Positions 62,872 through 64,000 of a DNA stretch of 64,000 nt are shown piece after piece. The translations under genes were made by a program, and so were the position numbers. Source of the stretch: Hymenobacter sp. BT730 (GTDB lineage: Bacteria > Bacteroidota > Bacteroidia > Cytophagales > Hymenobacteraceae); assembly GCF_030542105.1 (NCBI RefSeq), contig NZ_JAUOFB010000005.1:62001-126000 (forward strand). The letters are read 5' to 3'. The notes under the pieces are model-generated. The model ran no database searches. It was given only the letters and a program-made list of their open reading frames with translations, and was not told where the DNA came from. Position 1 is the first letter of the stretch. Each line of letters opens with the position of its first letter.

Positions 62872-64000
62872 ATGCGGCTACATTTCCCTCTTATAGCTGG
62901 GCTGCTGGCGTTTACCAGTACTGCCGGGGCCAGCCCCAAGGTGCGTTTTCCGGTAGCTGCTATGCCGGCCGCGTTGCGTGAAAATGCTCATGCTGTGGTG
63001 CGCCTCTATGACCATACCTTCACGGTAAAGTCGGCGGGGCAGGCAGTAAACACGCTACATTTTGCCATTACGGTGCTCGATGAGCAGGGTGATGACTACG
63101 CTACTGATATAGTGAGCTATGACCGGTTTACCAGCATTAACTACCTGCGCGGCACCGTGTACGATGCCAATGGAAAGTTACTGCGCACGTTACGCTCATC
63201 GGATATTAAGGATGTCAGCCTTTCTTCCGGCGCCAACCTTTCCGATGATAACCGGGCCCAGGTAGCACGCCTGCAGCAAGGCAGCTATCCTTACACGGTA
63301 GAGTTTGAGGAGGAGTATACCACTTCCAACACGCTTTTTTACCCGGTGTGGCGTCCGCTGCTGAACACGCATTTAGGAGTAGAGCAGTCACACTTCCAGG
63401 TGCTGATGCCTGGTTCGCTCCCGGCGTTGCGTTATCGGGAACTCAACCTGCCTGCTGAGGTGCAAGCCAAACATCAGACGGTAGGTAATCAGATTGTGCA
63501 TGAGTGGAGCATAGCTAACCTGCCCGCACTGGAACTGGAGGCCTACAGCCTGCCTGCGCGTGAACTGCTCCCCGCCGTGTATACTGCTCCTTCGCAGTTT
63601 GAAGTACAGGGCCATACCGGTGACTTATCTACCTGGGAAGGCCTCGGGAAATGGGAATATAAGCTAAACGAAGGGCGCAATGTGCTGCCGGAAGCCGTTA
63701 CGGCCCGCATGAAAGAACTGGCCCAGCGCGTACCGGATATGCGGGAGCGTACCCGCCAGGTATATGAATACTTGCAGGGCAGCACCCGCTATATCTCCGT
63801 GCAATTGGGTATTGGAGGCTGGCAATCGGCACCCGCCACAGAGGTAGCAACCCGGGGCTACGGCGACTGTAAAGGCCTTTCCAACTATGGCATGGCCTTG
63901 CTGCAGGCGGCGGGTGTACCCTCCTACTGTGCCCTGGCCGGCGCTGACCAGCCCGATATTCAGACGGACTTTCCCAGCAACCAGTTCAACCACATGATTC
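62872..64000 (+). CDS. DUF3857/transglutaminase protein, catalytic residues kept (3), partial
   Basis: The first 376 residues of a protein that runs off the window edge. Signal peptide LHFPLIAGLLAFTSTAGA, then a DUF3857 domain (25-235), then the transglutaminase core beginning near 280. GYGDCKGLSNY gives C333 and NQFNHMI gives H374, the Cys and His of an active enzyme; the Asp would lie beyond the edge. It starts one base after the stop of the preceding paralogue (TGAtATG), so translation is probably coupled. It is the only one of the three with an intact Cys-His pair. Confidence 0.92.
   Translation, partial: MRLHFPLIAGLLAFTSTAGASPKVRFPVAAMPAALRENAHAVVRLYDHTFTVKSAGQAVNTLHFAITVLDEQGDDYATDIVSYDRFTSINYLRGTVYDANGKLLRTLRSSDIKDVSLSSGANLSDDNRAQVARLQQGSYPYTVEFEEEYTTSNTLFYPVWRPLLNTHLGVEQSHFQVLMPGSLPALRYRELNLPAEVQAKHQTVGNQIVHEWSIANLPALELEAYSLPARELLPAVYTAPSQFEVQGHTGDLSTWEGLGKWEYKLNEGRNVLPEAVTARMKELAQRVPDMRERTRQVYEYLQGSTRYISVQLGIGGWQSAPATEVATRGYGDCKGLSNYGMALLQAAGVPSYCALAGADQPDIQTDFPSNQFNHMI

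Overview
The window looks like chromosomal DNA from a Bacteroidota bacterium, most likely the Cytophagales (Hymenobacter-like); this assignment is inference. Supporting signs are two tandem Oar-type TonB-dependent receptors with an N-terminal carboxypeptidase-regulatory-like domain, three consecutive DUF3857 proteins, a membrane pyrophosphatase, an ECF sigma factor, almost no Shine-Dalgarno sequences, and several start regions preceded by TAnnTTTG, the -7 element of Bacteroidota housekeeping promoters. GC content appears moderate in housekeeping genes and clearly lower in several glycan genes (judged by eye).

Layout. 1-5.2 kb: a small membrane protein, an A-type Fe-S carrier, an unknown gene, a ChaN-like protein and a NatAB-like ABC exporter. 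5.3-6.4 kb: ECF sigma factor overlapping a membrane protein gene. 6.7-13.5 kb: a minus-strand housekeeping block (hppA, hpt, adk, obgE, grpE, dnaJ) that contains two copies of a covarying palindromic repeat. 13.6-18.4 kb: O-acyltransferase, M42-type aminopeptidase, TPR protein and an AT-rich polytopic membrane protein. 18.8-35.3 kb: a long minus-strand surface-glycan locus with a 2OG oxygenase, six proteins that are glycosyltransferases or DUF1919, a nucleotide-sugar aminotransferase plus a PglD/VioB-like acyltransferase, a lipid-linked-glycan ABC flippase, UDP-glucuronate decarboxylase, UDP-glucose dehydrogenase and an asparagine-synthase-type amidotransferase. 35.4-38.5 kb: acyl-CoA-binding protein, FdtA-like sugar ketoisomerase, GlcD-like oxidase and NlpC/P60 lipoprotein. 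38.7-45.6 kb: the two Oar-like receptors. 45.8 kb: tRNA-Ala(GGC). 46-47.8 kb: cysK and cysE. 48-53.4 kb: cupin, PAP2 phosphatase, a HEAT-cyclophilin lipoprotein and two further lipoproteins. 53.5-58.6 kb: ABC exporter, catalase and MFS transporter. 58.7-64 kb: three DUF3857/transglutaminase-like genes, the last cut by the window edge.

How genes work together. The 19-35 kb genes form a plausible polysaccharide assembly line: UDP-glucose to UDP-glucuronate to UDP-xylose (Ugd, UXS), an amino-deoxy sugar (DegT aminotransferase and hexapeptide acyltransferase), sequential glycosyltransfer, and flipping by the ABC half-transporter. CysE makes O-acetylserine, which CysK converts to cysteine. GrpE and DnaJ are DnaK cofactors; DnaK is not in the window.

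No CRISPR array, rRNA operon, transposase, integrase or recognisable defence island was found. I did not find a clearly new multi-gene system. The observations most worth following are the covarying palindromic repeat family, the DUF3857 trio in which two members have lost the transglutaminase Cys and His while the third keeps them, a perfect 27-bp palindrome in the glycan locus, a bacterial acyl-CoA-binding protein, and a possible sigma-54-type promoter at grpE.
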